64,000 nucleotides of DNA from Istiophorus platypterus (lineage: Eukaryota > Chordata > Actinopteri > Istiophoriformes > Istiophoridae), in contig CM029119.1 of NCBI GenBank assembly GCA_016859345.1, positions 10,854,896 through 10,918,895 of the forward strand. Reading direction: 5' to 3'. Of this stretch, positions 39,801 through 49,852 are shown piece after piece. The first letter of the stretch is position 1; every line of letters starts with the position of its first letter. Made by a program: the position numbers and the translations under genes. The notes beneath the pieces are model-generated. The model was not told the DNA's origin and made no database searches. It saw nothing but the letters and a program-made list of their open reading frames with translations.

Positions 39801-42800
39801 AAGACTCTGCGCCACTGAAGCACTCCATTACCTGAAATAGCACCAGCATGATTACCTGTTTTTTTATTCCCTGTCTTAATTATTCAGTTTATATTATACT
39901 CGGATGGTGCATATTCCTTAATCAATAAGTGCTTAACCCTAATACGACAAATGAATGATTAAACAACTAAAACACACACCCTGAGCCCAGATAGTGTGAT
40001 AAAAAGGGAAGTGGGGGGTGTCAGTAGGGTCTCACAGCTAATTGCTTTTGTCCCACTTAACCCCTTGTTACAGTGGAAGACCAGCACAGTCACAATAATG
40101 CTCTTGAGCTTGACTCTCCCTTGACCTTCTTGAGTCTCGATGTTTAAACCCAGCATGGATGAAAACACCTTAGAGTGCTAAGAAACGGGACATTTGAACA
40201 TCTGCAAATGTACAAAAACTGTGCAGATGCGATCTGCTGGGGAAGATCATGCGATATGATCAAAAGCTCCAAAAACAGCTTCTAAATGGACCTTGAAGTG
40301 AGACTGCTTTGTCAACTGCTGTTTCCGAGGCCAAGAGTGAACTTTGAATCCTCGGCTTGGCTCACGTTGCTCTGATCTCAATCTCGACTCAGCGCCACCA
40401 ACAACAGGGCGCGAAAGACAGAAAAGGAAAGAGATGGAGATGGCTGAACGATTGAGAGAGGAATGAGAGATAATAAGGATGTGTGCGAAAGAGACTGAGG
40501 GAGGAATTTATTTTGGCAGGAAAAAAGAGGAAACGAAGAACAGAGTTCAACCTCAGAGGCAGGGAGCCTGAAAAAAACACACATGTTTGGATGTAAAGGA
40601 AGGAGGCAGGAGGTGGAGGAGGCAGTGGGTGGTGCAGCGAGATGAAGAACGAAGAAGACAGGGGGCAAGTGTTTGGTCACACAGCAAGTGCCTGATTAAT
40701 TAAATCCACCGTTTGTTTTTGCACTATGAGCGGGTAGCTCAGAGGCTCATCCTGGCACCTTGCCTAACACTCTCCTCTCTGTGGGCCTGTACAACAACCC
40801 TCATCCTGCTCCCTCTCCTCTTATCTGCCCTTCTTCTAATCTTATCTTTTCCACTTTTTCCACACAATCGCTTTGGTCTTATATCTTAAAATCTGTTGGA
40901 GTTTTTTTAAAGTTCTTTCATCATCTGTATTTGTGTCTTTTGATGTTCCGAAACCACTCGCAACAAATCTTTTTCATTGAAGGCGCTTTCTGAATGAATT
41001 TGACGATTTATTAGTAACTAATACATTCCAGCAATACAAATCTGAAATTTGATGGAACATCTACGCCTAAATTCGTCTGTTATTCCAGCTTTATATAACG
41101 CAGATGTCATTTCAAACACTCTAAACACAACTGTTAAGATACTTGGTGATAAAAACACAACAGATATTACTGTAAAGCCTCAGTTCCACTGCTTTGGTTC
41201 ACCCTCTCCCATACAAACTGTAAGCACTAGTATGATATACAAGCAGACAAATAAAATGCCGTCTTATACATGTCTGCACATGTGAATACACACACTCACG
41301 AACACACCAGCTTAAGTGTTGACACATTTGAATAAAACAGTGATTGCATAAGAAAACGCAAATGTAAGTAAGACCACAAGTTTAAAAACTCTAGGGTATT
41401 ATAGTCTCATGCAAAACATTCCTTGCAAGCACACCAAGTGACTTTAATCCCCATATTCAGTTATTAGTATGAAGAGGCTGATACCAGAGGGAATTGTGGG
41501 AATACTGAGTTAGGTGCCGATGCACCTGTCTCCTGAGACAGACCCAGAATAGCTTGCAGGAACACCGCGAGGCAACTTACACGTCTACCCTCAGCAGCTT
41601 ACGAAGAGCTGGAAAAAGCCAGCTCAGGTCAGACACGGACCACCTGCCATAATCTAGATCATTCGAAGTCTGGCTTCTGACACCACTCTCATGTCTAAGA
41701 ACTAACACTAGGAACCTACAGCCGACAGCTCATTCGCTTATCTTAGCATTAAGACTGGAACGTATGTGTGTGCTCAGACAAAAAGTGAAGCAATTTTTCA
41801 ATTTGCATAATTAGCACAATTTTTACTGCTAGATAATTTGTTTATTCGAGCCATGCAGCTCTTTGCTATTAATCCCCTCCAGTCTCTCCTTTTTCCTCTT
41901 GGCTTTGTTTGCCCATGAATCATATTCATAAAGCTCTGGAATGCAGGCAAATTTGTTGGGTAAGTTAAATTTCCCCACACGCAAACGTGTCTTCAGGTCG
42001 AACTAGCACCGCTGCGGGTGAATTCCCATCAAGTTGCATCTTTTTCATAGTCTTGGTCTGCAAATTGTTTTTTCTTACACTTGGTGTAAAACAAACGGAT
42101 TTGACATAACGTCTTAATTAGCGAGCCTGCCAATATTGCCTCCATGTTTTGCGCTAAGCTATGCTAACCACATCCTGCCCGCAGCTTCATATTATTTTTA
42201 AAAATGTCTAACTATTCGTTTAAACCCTGACACCATGCGGATCCTTTCTTTGCTTTTACCCCCATAAATTTCAGTACAATTCAGCCTACTTTCTAAGTAG
42301 TAGCGGATGGTTATACAAATGCTAATAAATCAGTTATTTTTGTTTCATAAACAAATACAAAACAAAAAGACTGTAAAAATTTACTTTGGCTGATGTATAT
42401 CCTCACAAAAAAAGCTTTTATAAAATATTCCTCATTAAAAAGAATTACCTATTTTTGATCATATTAGGACACATGCTCAGATAGAAATAGTTTTTTGTTT
42501 ATGGAGAGGGTTTATCAAAGCTTTGCTGAGCAGGCAGGCTTATTCATAAAGGTTCACTCGTTCGCACCTGAGAGCACTATGTCCACTATGTTCGTCCTCT
42601 ATTGTGATCAAGCAGGTGCTTTAATAGGAGATAATAAACTCCTGAATGGCAAATGCCTTTACGGAGAGAGACTAATTAAATTTTTTTGTGAGGCGGAGTA
42701 AATTACCGTTTCAACCGTTCTCACGGTGTAATTGTGATCCATCACACAGCTGAGTGAGAGAAAGGTGTGTGTACGAGTGTATGTGAAACAACCAGTAATT

Positions 42801-45441
42801 TTAAAATGGGTGTTGTTCAAAAGCGGAGTGACCTCGCCCACCACAAACCGACAGGCAACACCAGCCTCATTAGCTGCAGCTCTTAATCTCCAGCTTGTCT
42901 AGCTGGTCCTTCTGTCTGTCTCTCTGTCTGCCGGCATGGGTGGAGGCTAGAGGAAGGCCGTGCATTAAAGCTGCTCTCAGGTTGTATGAGGACAAGTTTG
43001 CGGGTGTTGTGTGTTGTGCGGAGTGGAAATGAAAATGCGAAAGGGCCCACAGGCCGACAAAGGGAGAAAGTTAGCTCGCTGCTGGAGACTGAAAGAATCT
43101 GACTGCTTGAGCTCCAAAATCTCTCTCTCTCTCTTTCTGTTGGAAATGCAAAGTGACTCCTGACTTTGTGAGTCTAACATAATCAACATTATGGCATCAG
43201 CCCTCACGTATTACCCTTAACTTTAGTTTGTAACAGCTGCCCCAAAGCCATATCAGCACCGGGACAGGACAAACAACTCTGCGATCAACGTTTGTTAACT
43301 CAAAATAACAAAATGAACTTATTTTCACACTGGAAAACCTGCCATGTTGTATTTTGTTGTTGAATTTTGCATGCTCTTTAATCTTGATTATGATGTGCTG
43401 GCTTTGTTGGAGCAAGCAAGTGTTGAATGACAAGTCGTTTAACCCTTTCACAGGGCTGGTGTAAATCAAAACAATCTACAAGCATCAAATTGACTGTGAA
43501 GGTTGTGAGAGGAGTGGAGTTATACAAACGCTGTACAAACAGGGACAGGTTCTCTGTGCTCCTACATCTAAAGCTGAATCATATCAGTTTAAACTGCTGT
43601 GGAAATGTCGCTCAGTACGCCCCAACTCACTGGCTGTGGTTGCTCATGTTTTTGGCCCAGAGCGTGGACATGGCTGAACGCTCCGAGGAGTCGGAACGAA
43701 TAACCTTGCGCACCAAGGACTGATGATGCATCTCAACCCCTCATCACACTGGCATGATAATCCTGCCACACAAAGCGGAGACAAAGCCAAATCTGGGTGT
43801 GTCCTACCTGAGGTGTCCCACATGTTGAGCTCAATCCTCTGCTTGTCGATCTCGAAGCTGGCCGTGTAGTTCTCAAACACCGTGGGAACATAATTCTGAA
43901 ATGAGACATGTGAGCGTGGCTAAAATTAGATCAGAGCTACGTAGGGGTCTTACTCACCTTTTATTGTGATTTTCACAACGGGAAATAATAAGGGACAACA
44001 AGATAGTGTGAGGCTGAGAAGGGGAAATCCTAGTCAACTCTGATAGCTTTGGTGCAGATGTTGGTGCAGTGATCAACATCAGAGGGACGAGACCGTGCGT
44101 GTGTGTGTGTGTGTGTATGTGTATGTGTGTGGAAAGTAGATGAGGCCAATTCTGAGCTTTGACCTATTTCCAAATTCAGAAATTTAGGTCAACAAGCCCT
44201 GATTTCATTATCCACAACAGTTCAAGAGTTTCAACTGATAGAGAAAAAAATCTCTACGACGAAGGACATTTAGTCAATCACATCTTCTTGGGTAACAAAC
44301 ATTATACTGTTTTTTGTTTGTTTGTTTGTTTTTGTTTTCAATACAGTATCTACCACTTTATTACATTTTCTGCTGTTGTTGATGTATTCAAAATATATTG
44401 TCACCTACAAATAAGCACCGGCAAAACTAAAACACATATTTGATTGGAATTATATGTTCAAGTATTTATACACTTAAAAACCCCAAATGATATAGTCCAA
44501 AATGTTCTCAGCTCATTTGACAGTATATTAGCTCCAAAATATTTAAGATTTAAATATTTAAAACCTTTTATTCTCCCTAGTGTGTGTTTTTTTATTGCGT
44601 TAGTCCCACAAGGAACATTTCCAAGAGATAAACTCTTTCTTGTGTGAACGGTTTGATGTTGAATTGTTCTGATTAGACATTCACAGTTTTTTTATTTGCC
44701 ATTTTAAAACATTATAATTGAGCATTTAATTCTCCGCGTGTTTCTCAACAATGTAAAAGCACAATCCAGACGGGGAGGTGATGATTCAGAGCGTTGCTCA
44801 CGGGCAGCTCGGCTCAACCGGCTGTGGCTGCGGTCAAACCGGTGATTCCCACAGTGTCTACAGACCAGTCTGCGCCGACGGCTGATGCGCAAAAGCGCGC
44901 AGAGCCCGGATTTCTGCGACAAGCACTCAGCCGAATGGACACGAGTCTGAAGCCTGGCAGGGTCCACGTTTGATTTATCCCTTTTTTTTACATTATAACA
45001 GAAAAATAATATACAGAAAATATATATATAATAAGGAAAGACGTGACCTTCCTGAAGAAATCACCTTTGGGCCGCATCTGGTCTAATTTACATGTTGTCA
45101 GCTCGTGACAATAAAGGAGGAGAACAAATCCACCAAATTAATTACATATAAATAATCAGATGGATAAATGACGCCTCGTGAGCCGTGGGTCAGTTCCCAC
45201 CTGATGATGTGAAAAGGTTTTTTTTTTTTGAAGTTTTGGTGTAAATGCCAGATCCAGATGGAGACGAGAGACACTCCACGCACTCGCGCCGCAGCCGCCG
45301 CTCACGCGTTAACATGCGTGAAACGCGGTCTCTTACCTCTGGGTACGAGTCTTTGGCAAAGACGTGGAGGAGAGCCGTCTTGCCACACTGCGTGTCGCCG
45401 ACCACCACGATCTTACAGCGCAGTAACCCCTTGCTCTCCAT
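16267..45441 (-). CDS. rnd2: Rho-related GTP-binding protein Rnd2 (RhoN), five exons
   Basis: Atypical Rho-family protein that stays GTP-bound and acts at membranes on actin and neuronal migration through effectors. CDS is 45337-45441, 43808-43895, 24617-24726, 19829-19963 and 16267-16521 (693 bp, 230 residues; human RND2 has 227). Seen: P-loop GDTQCGKT (residues 15-22); switch I NYVPTVFENY with the effector Thr40; DTSGS (62-66), with Ser where active GTPases have the catalytic Gln; CKLD (120-123); ECTS (161-164); basic C-terminal tail; CAAX box CVLM, whose final Met predicts farnesylation. Tail KDRAKSCVLM and VFENYTASFEIDK fit RND2 better than RND1 or RND3 (RND3 ends SCTVM). The start ATG has A at -3 and G at +4. 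It is tail to tail with brca1 and head to head with vat1, as in human. Intron 2 (19 kb) makes the gene much larger than the human one. Confidence 0.95.
17893..18050 (+). repeat. degenerate dispersed repeat ('cccaacatcacaaatcaca' family)
   Basis: Landmarks are tcaagtcaaatttcattttt, cccaacatcacaaatcacaa, atttgcctaaaggggctt, ctgtccttaaacccac and cccgttaacgggaaaaaa. This combination is a familiar percomorph repeat; family name not assigned. Confidence 0.75.
19228..19440 (+). repeat. dispersed repeat, well preserved copy
   Basis: Landmarks are gggggcaatgtgtaaaaaat, ttcatgctccaaacaaacag, cactcgccactgcctcgtca, cattacgagacggacggggc and caggagatttctccgcacca. I recognise it as a widespread fish repeat. 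It is CpG-rich relative to the surrounding intron, which suggests a fairly recent insertion. Confidence 0.6.
19829..19963 (-). CDS. rnd2: rnd2 exon 4 (CKLD base-binding motif)
   Basis: 135 bp, 45 codons, from WQGETQEFCPNAKVV to LIPVTHEQ. Acceptor aatacacag, donor GTGAGG. Contains VLVGCKLDMRTDL. Confidence 0.95.
21436..21780 (-). repeat. dispersed repeat ('gatgatggcgctag' family), reverse, about two units
   Basis: Plus-strand landmarks are cggtcggtcagtaccatttt, tgtccagactgaaatatctg and gccaccatcaggctgaca, then a second decayed unit with cattcaggtcgctctcagcc. Same family as 8721-9190. Confidence 0.7.
23091..23590 (+). repeat. dispersed repeat, composite
   Basis: The second half (cctcaggagttggtagagac, gactttaattcatcaggtgg) matches 60890-60965. 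The first half has cagtccatgttccgtgcaaa and ggacgttttccaaagttaag, also typical of fish repeats. A left part of the second family is at 28688-28975. Confidence 0.6.
24617..24726 (-). CDS. rnd2: rnd2 exon 3 (switch II and strand beta4)
   Basis: 110 bp between acceptor gcccacag and donor GTCAGT. It encodes SAYYDNVRPLAYPDSDAVL, then ICFDISRPETLDSVLKK, near-identical to human RND2. It is too short and phase-split to show as an obvious open frame. Confidence 0.95.
28688..28975 (+). repeat. dispersed repeat, left part
   Basis: Landmarks are atctgactctgcagtttcct, gcaggaggccgctgtctaca, tacctgcccggcaccacact and caaagttggcaactagatgg. The first block matches 60650-60730; the family continues in the copy at 23385-23590. 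Confidence 0.65.
32630..32755. repeat. nested inverted-repeat (hairpin-forming) element
   Basis: Outer arms ctcagttgtcatagagat (32631-32648) and atctccatgacaact (32737-32751) are imperfect reverse complements. Inner arms cacatgacccact (32659-32671) and agtggtcatgtg (32680-32691) pair with a single bulge. It resembles a MITE or SINE tail; unclassified. Confidence 0.6.
34170..34480. repeat. probable dispersed repeat
   Basis: Contains ttgcctctgcagtaaagatg, gacagaatatcactgtacag and tgtagtgccctctgtg, phrases I associate with fish repeats. No second copy was found in this window, so confidence is low. Confidence 0.35.
35385..35462. repeat. (TG)n microsatellite, interrupted
   Basis: About 78 bp of tg dinucleotides with ta, gc and aa interruptions, in rnd2 intron 2. 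Confidence 0.95.
36767..36847. repeat. (TTA)n microsatellite
   Basis: About 80 bp of tta/att triplets with one interruption (tcattattgt) near 36781. Confidence 0.95.
38750..39500. other. relatively CpG-rich, repeat-like block in rnd2 intron 2
   Basis: Phrases such as cagtcacgccagaatgtggc, ccgctagccagccggattag and gaacacgcaacctcgcaggt, with many CpG and several short imperfect inverted repeats, stand out from the AT-rich intron. It probably derives from a DNA-transposon-like repeat; a small CpG island is the alternative. Confidence 0.35.
41655..41765 (+). repeat. decayed copy of 'ttagcttagcttagca' repeat family
   Basis: gacaccactctcatgtct, aacctacagccgacagctca and tatcttagcattaagactgg correspond in order to the copy at 59435-59592. 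A reversed fragment is nearby at 42115-42235 (gcgctaagctatgctaacca). Confidence 0.5.
42115..42235 (-). repeat. decayed reverse fragment of the same repeat family
   Basis: gcgctaagctatgctaacca and cccgcagcttcatattattt read as the reverse complement of the ttagcttagcttagca core and the gaagctacagcc block. Confidence 0.45.
43808..43895 (-). CDS. rnd2: rnd2 exon 2 (switch I)
   Basis: 88 bp between acceptor catttcag and donor GTAGGA. It encodes NYVPTVFENYTASFEI to WDTS plus one base of Gly65. Confidence 0.95.
43896..45336 (-). other. rnd2: rnd2 intron 1 (1.44 kb)
   Basis: Contains a (GT)n microsatellite at 44094-44132 and, near exon 1, CpG-rich sequence at 44810-44950 that extends the promoter CpG island into the intron. 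Confidence 0.75.
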
Positions 45442-45680
45442 CGTGCGCCCTCCCCGGTGCTGTCACTAACTGGTTCCGCGCCTCTGCCCGCTTGTCATTT
45501 AGCTCCGGACAAGTTTGGCGTCGAACGGCGCGTCCGAAATGTCGGAAACGTTTCTCCCCGGAGAGGCAGATAAACTTCAGATCGCATAGTCTGGTGTAGT
45601 TTCGGCTACATGCTCTGCGTAACGCCGCGCTCCTCTGGCTCCGCCGGGCGACCGAGGCACACTGAGGTGGCTGCCCGTCA
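44810..45680 (-). promoter_or_regulatory. rnd2: rnd2 promoter CpG-rich region
   Basis: CpG dinucleotides are dense at 44810-44950 and at 45260-45680, around the rnd2 start codon, in otherwise AT-rich DNA. This is the usual form of a vertebrate CpG-island promoter. No clear TATA box was found and the transcription start was not located. Confidence 0.6.
45337..45441 (-). CDS. rnd2: rnd2 exon 1 (start codon, P-loop)
   Basis: 105 bp, 35 codons, MESKGLLRCKIVVVGD then TQCGKTALL. Donor GTAAGA. It is embedded in a CpG-rich stretch. Confidence 0.95.
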
Positions 45681-47594
45681 AGGCGGCGTCGATTAAGAAC
45701 GCACGTCCTGTTCGGCGTTTCAGAATAAAAGCCACACACTAACAAGTGAACCAAACAGGGACACATCAAAGCACAATTTGTTTTCTTTTAGCTAACATCG
45801 AGGTTGGCTGTGAGTTTCCTACCTACAAAGCATTAAAAAGCTTATAAAGACGTTAATCACACAGGAAAAATTAATAATCAGGCTTATATCATCATCAGCA
45901 CCATTATACTTATTATCATGCTATTACTTCGACGGCCCTGTACTTCCGGTCTTCCTCTGGCTGTCTGCGGTTGACTTAGTGTAGACGTCTTGCGTTTCAG
46001 GTGACAGGCATTTCTGCATAAACTTTAATATCAATATCAGTCGTGTCAAACAATAACACACATGAAATACAAATGTTTATCCTCTTGATTTCTCTTTAGA
46101 AACTTATTACCCGCATTTTCTAAAGGCATCTGGAGCTGCGGGGAACCAGATTGGCACGAAGGAGACAGACGATTTGACATATTTTCAGGGAAGTAAAACG
46201 AATATGAAATTCCCCCAACGCGGTGTATTTTGCGGTGTTTTATCACTATCACCATGACCCAAGTCGACAGCACACTGTGTCCGAGCTACTTCCCCATCAA
46301 CAACGCACAAAAAGACACTGGATCGACAGAGACGTCGCAGAACTCCCCATAGAAATCCACGTCTTTTTTCTCCCCCTAAACCCTGCGAATAACTGTATGT
46401 GTTACTATATTAATTGCATCACTCGCACAGTATGTATCATAGGTCATTTGACATTTGTAATAAGATCAGTGAGCAGGCAGCGATCGACCTCTGACAAGTG
46501 GCTTGGCTCCATCTTCTGGTGGAAATGAGGCAGGCAACCCGCTGCATTGTGGAGAAGGTGTGGGCCCCGCTCACTTTACATACAGGACGCTGTCAGTAGT
46601 TCAGCTGTTTATTTATTTTAAAGCCCATCTTTTCTTTTCTTTTTCATTAACTGAAGCTCCAAAGTATTACTGTATGTCAAAATCCACAATACAAAAGCAA
46701 TCAGGGCACGTAACATGTCTGTTTTTTGTGCGCTCGTAATACCCCTGACAACAGTTGACAGAATGGTAATGTCATCAGTTTTATTCCCTCTGATGCTCCT
46801 CTGATGAGTGAAGAATTGACATTTATCTTTTAGGTACTATACACATGTAAAAGTAGAAGTACCACTGTGAAAAAATGCTCAATTTCAAAGGAAGGCCCTT
46901 CCTTCAATATCATACCAAAGTAAAGGAATGGAAGTGTAATGAGCGAGATGTAGTGTAAGTAGCAGCAGAATGGCTCCTGCCCGTGTCGTGATATTCCAAC
47001 TATTTTTTGTTGCATTGTACATGTATGCAGAATTTTCATTTTTGTGGAAGGTCAAGGTCAGTTTTAACTGTTAAACTGTTAAGAACTGTTGAGTAGTTAA
47101 ATCTATAACGGTACATCATATTTTAAAAATTCATCACTGGGTTTGTCTGTGAAACTTAATCTGCAAAGTAACTATAGCCGTTAATTAAACATAGTGCAGT
47201 AAAATGTGAAATATGTCCCCCTGAAGTGTAGTAGAATAGAAGAATTGAGCAGCAGAAAATGGAAACACATAAGTGAAGTACATCAGAATTGTCCTTAAGT
47301 ACAGTACTTATGTAACTGGTTACGTGCCACCTACCTGATTTATTGCAGATTAACTGTATACATTTTTTGAAAAAGATATAGAAAGGATTAGATCTGGGTT
47401 AGATTAGGTTAGAAGTTGGTACAAAGGTAAAACATGTCAATAGGTTAATATGGCTTGAAGCTTTGGAATAATTAGTTGCTGAAAGCAACTGTAACAGCAT
47501 GTAAAAACTCTATTCACCTACAAGTGGTCACATGGTGCATTCAAAACATCCTGGGTGTGATGGGAAACACTGTGGTCAGTGCATGTATGTTTGT

Positions 47595-47623
47595 CTGTGT
47601 GCGTGTGCATGTGCGTGTGCGTG

Positions 47624-47662
<39 letters not shown>

Positions 47663-47854
47663 ATGTCTAGAAAATAAAGAGCATAAGAGAACACTTACCA
47701 CATTTCCATCAGACCAGAATTATTTACCACAGCTGTTTGTTTTTCCCAACACCATTTTTTTTTACCAGCTGCTTATGTGTGTATTTGTGTGTACTGCACA
47801 TGTGTGTATTTGTGTGTGTGTGTGTGTTTGTGAGAGAGAGAGAGAGAGAGAGAG
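47595..47854. repeat. two GT microsatellites, the second ending in (GA)n
   Basis: GT tracts at 47595-47666 and 47801-47831, followed by (GA)n at 47832-47854, separated by about 130 bp of unique sequence. Confidence 0.9.
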
Positions 47855-48379
47855 TTAATGCCAGTGTGGTTATGTGTTTACCAGCATACAAATCTGTGCA
47901 GACACACACTCCTGACAGCTCCCTCTCAACCTGAACGAGGGTAAAGGAGGTGTAAAAAGCAACTTTTGACCTTTAATGCGTTTTCATATCAAAAAATAAA
48001 TAAAATAAGCTCCCTGCCCTTTAAAAACAAAACAAAGCAACATCTCTACCTCTGTCAGCATCCGTTTACTTCCTGTCCGACAGACTCTGTCACCATGACA
48101 GGGTGAGAACGTGTGAACGTGCAGAAATTCTGTGTGGATACATGTTGGGTCGATAGAGGCACCTAATTGTCACTGACAAGGAAATGGCCTCGTCTTTAAA
48201 TATTACCCCTGAGTATGCTCTAATATCAGGTATCCAGCTGTGCCAGGTGTTTCAAATCGAAGCCCACAGACGGTAAAGGCACTTTGTTTTTGTTTTTGTT
48301 TTTGTTTTTTTTTTTACTGCATGACAAGGGGTGACCCATAATTAAGCCACGTCTGCGTGGTGACATGATTTAACCCTTG

Positions 48380-48640
48380 AGGGGCGGGCGGCGGCGGCCG
48401 AGCTGCGTGCGTTCCCTCCGGCTGCGGCCTCGGACGATCCCTCCCGGCGCTCCGGTGTCCGGGGTTTGAGGCGTCCCGCCCGCGGCTCGCAGCGTCGGGG
48501 CTCTGCGCTCTTCTGCCAGTTTAACAGGTCGCTCGCTTCGTCAAGTCTGCTGGAAACGGCGAGGAGTACGCCGGAAGGTACCCGATTTAACGTTCAAAAT
48601 AAAACCTTAAAAACGACCCGGCGTTCAGGGCCGGGGCCTC
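48380..48640. promoter_or_regulatory. CpG island 0.9 kb upstream of the vat1 start codon
   Basis: ggggcgggcggcggcggccg followed by about 200 bp very rich in CpG, flanked by AT-rich DNA on both sides. It is separated from the coding CpG island of vat1 exon 1. It may be the true vat1 promoter with a non-coding first exon, or a separate regulatory element. GC-box-like gggcggg is visible. Confidence 0.5.
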
Positions 48641-49462
48641 TCCACCGAGTATAATTCATCATGCCTCATCTGACTAAGCAATTTTATGTTAATCAAGATC
48701 AAGATGATCAAGATTCCTGTTGTAAACAGTTTTGATATAGGCTGATATTAGATTATGCAGGATTGAGTTATATTATCAAAACCTTAATTTTCTATGGTAT
48801 GTTGTTTATTTTATGTCATCTATTTATAAGCATATTATTATATATTATATATATGAGCATATTATCATTATATTGTTATTTTCTTTTTTAATGTCACCAA
48901 CACAATCCTTTTAAAAAAAAATCCTATTAATACTGTTTAGTAACTGTGAAAAATCGCTAAACCTCCATCCTGAAACTAACTACTAAACTATACTGATAGT
49001 CTTTAGGCCTGTTACATGTCTTTAAGGCTTTAAATGAATGTTCCTAAAATTTCTTTTAGATATAGTTTAAGGATTTTATAATAAAATCGTGAAATCAAGA
49101 TAACGAAATCGCAATCAAGATTTGGAACGCCCCCCCCCCTCCCAACTTTGTTGTTCTTTATTGTGAAAATCAAAACCGGAATTCGTATGTGTATTGACTC
49201 CAATTGACCATGGTCACTTGTTGAGTGCAGAGCAACCACAGGAAACCACGCAGTTGTAATCACATTTTGCAGAGGACCTGGCTGCGTTTAGTATAGTGGG
49301 ATCTTAATTTATGAAAGTTTTTATTTTTATTAACCAGATTTTAATACAGCAGGATCCTTTTATTATTTCCTCGGCGTCCCCCCCCCCTCCAGGCACGTCC
49401 AATCAGGCTGAACTCTCGGTCTAGACCGAAAACCTGCGGAGCGCACATCGCAAGTTGTCACC

Positions 49463-49852
49463 ATGTCTGGCGAGGAGGCTCCGACTCAGAAGCAGCAACC
49501 TGAGCAGGAGAAGCAGCCGGACGAGCCCCCGCCGGCCGCGGCCGACGCGCCGCAGAAGCCCGGGGGCAGCCCCGCCGCCCCCGCCGCCGAGGAGAAGCCT
49601 CTCCCCTGCCGCGCTCTGGTCCTGACCGGGTACGGGGGCTACGACAGGGTGAAGCTGCAGGTGAAGATGCTGGGAAAGCCGCAGCTCAAGGCGGGGGAGG
49701 TCCTGGTGCGCGTCAAGGCGTGCGGGCTCAACTTCGCCGAGCTGCTGGCCAGACAGGGGCTTTACGAGCTGCTCCCCGCCCCGCCGGTCACGATGGGAAT
49801 GGAGGGCTCCGGGGTCATCGAGGCGGTCGGGGAGGATGTGAAGGACAGGAAA
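49463..49852 (+). CDS. vat1: vat1 exon 1
   Basis: 390 bp, 130 codons, donor GTGAGT. Very GC- and CpG-rich. It encodes the low-complexity N terminus and the first half of the GroES-like domain. The reverse strand is also open here only because of the base composition. Confidence 0.95.

Larger units (their letters stand above)
24727..43807 (-). other. rnd2: rnd2 intron 2 (19.1 kb)
   Basis: No nested gene is supported. Contents seen: repeat copies at 28688-28975, 34170-34480, 41655-41765 and 42115-42235; a hairpin element at 32630-32755; (TG)n at 35385-35462; (GGAT)n at 36165-36192; (TTA)n at 36767-36847; a relatively CpG-rich block at 38750-39500; (CT)n at 43113-43133. The rest is AT-rich single-copy-looking DNA that could hide regulatory elements. 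Confidence 0.7.
45681..49384. other. divergent intergenic region between rnd2 and vat1
   Basis: The two start codons are 4.0 kb apart on opposite strands. Contents: an ETS-like acttccgg at about 45940-45950; decayed repeat sequence at 46840-47340 with gtacttatgtaactggtta; (GT)n at 47595-47666; (GT)n(GA)n at 47801-47854; a CpG-rich island at 48380-48640; AT-rich DNA at 48650-49380. No gene is supported. Confidence 0.6.

Noticed and set aside
40728..40800. gggtagctcagaggctc resembles the D-arm/A-box of a tRNA
   Set aside because: No matching acceptor stem, anticodon arm or ggttc-type T-arm follows.
45228..45769. Overlapping plus- and minus-strand frames around the rnd2 start
   Set aside because: They follow from CpG-rich, stop-poor sequence; only the rnd2 exon 1 frame matches a family.
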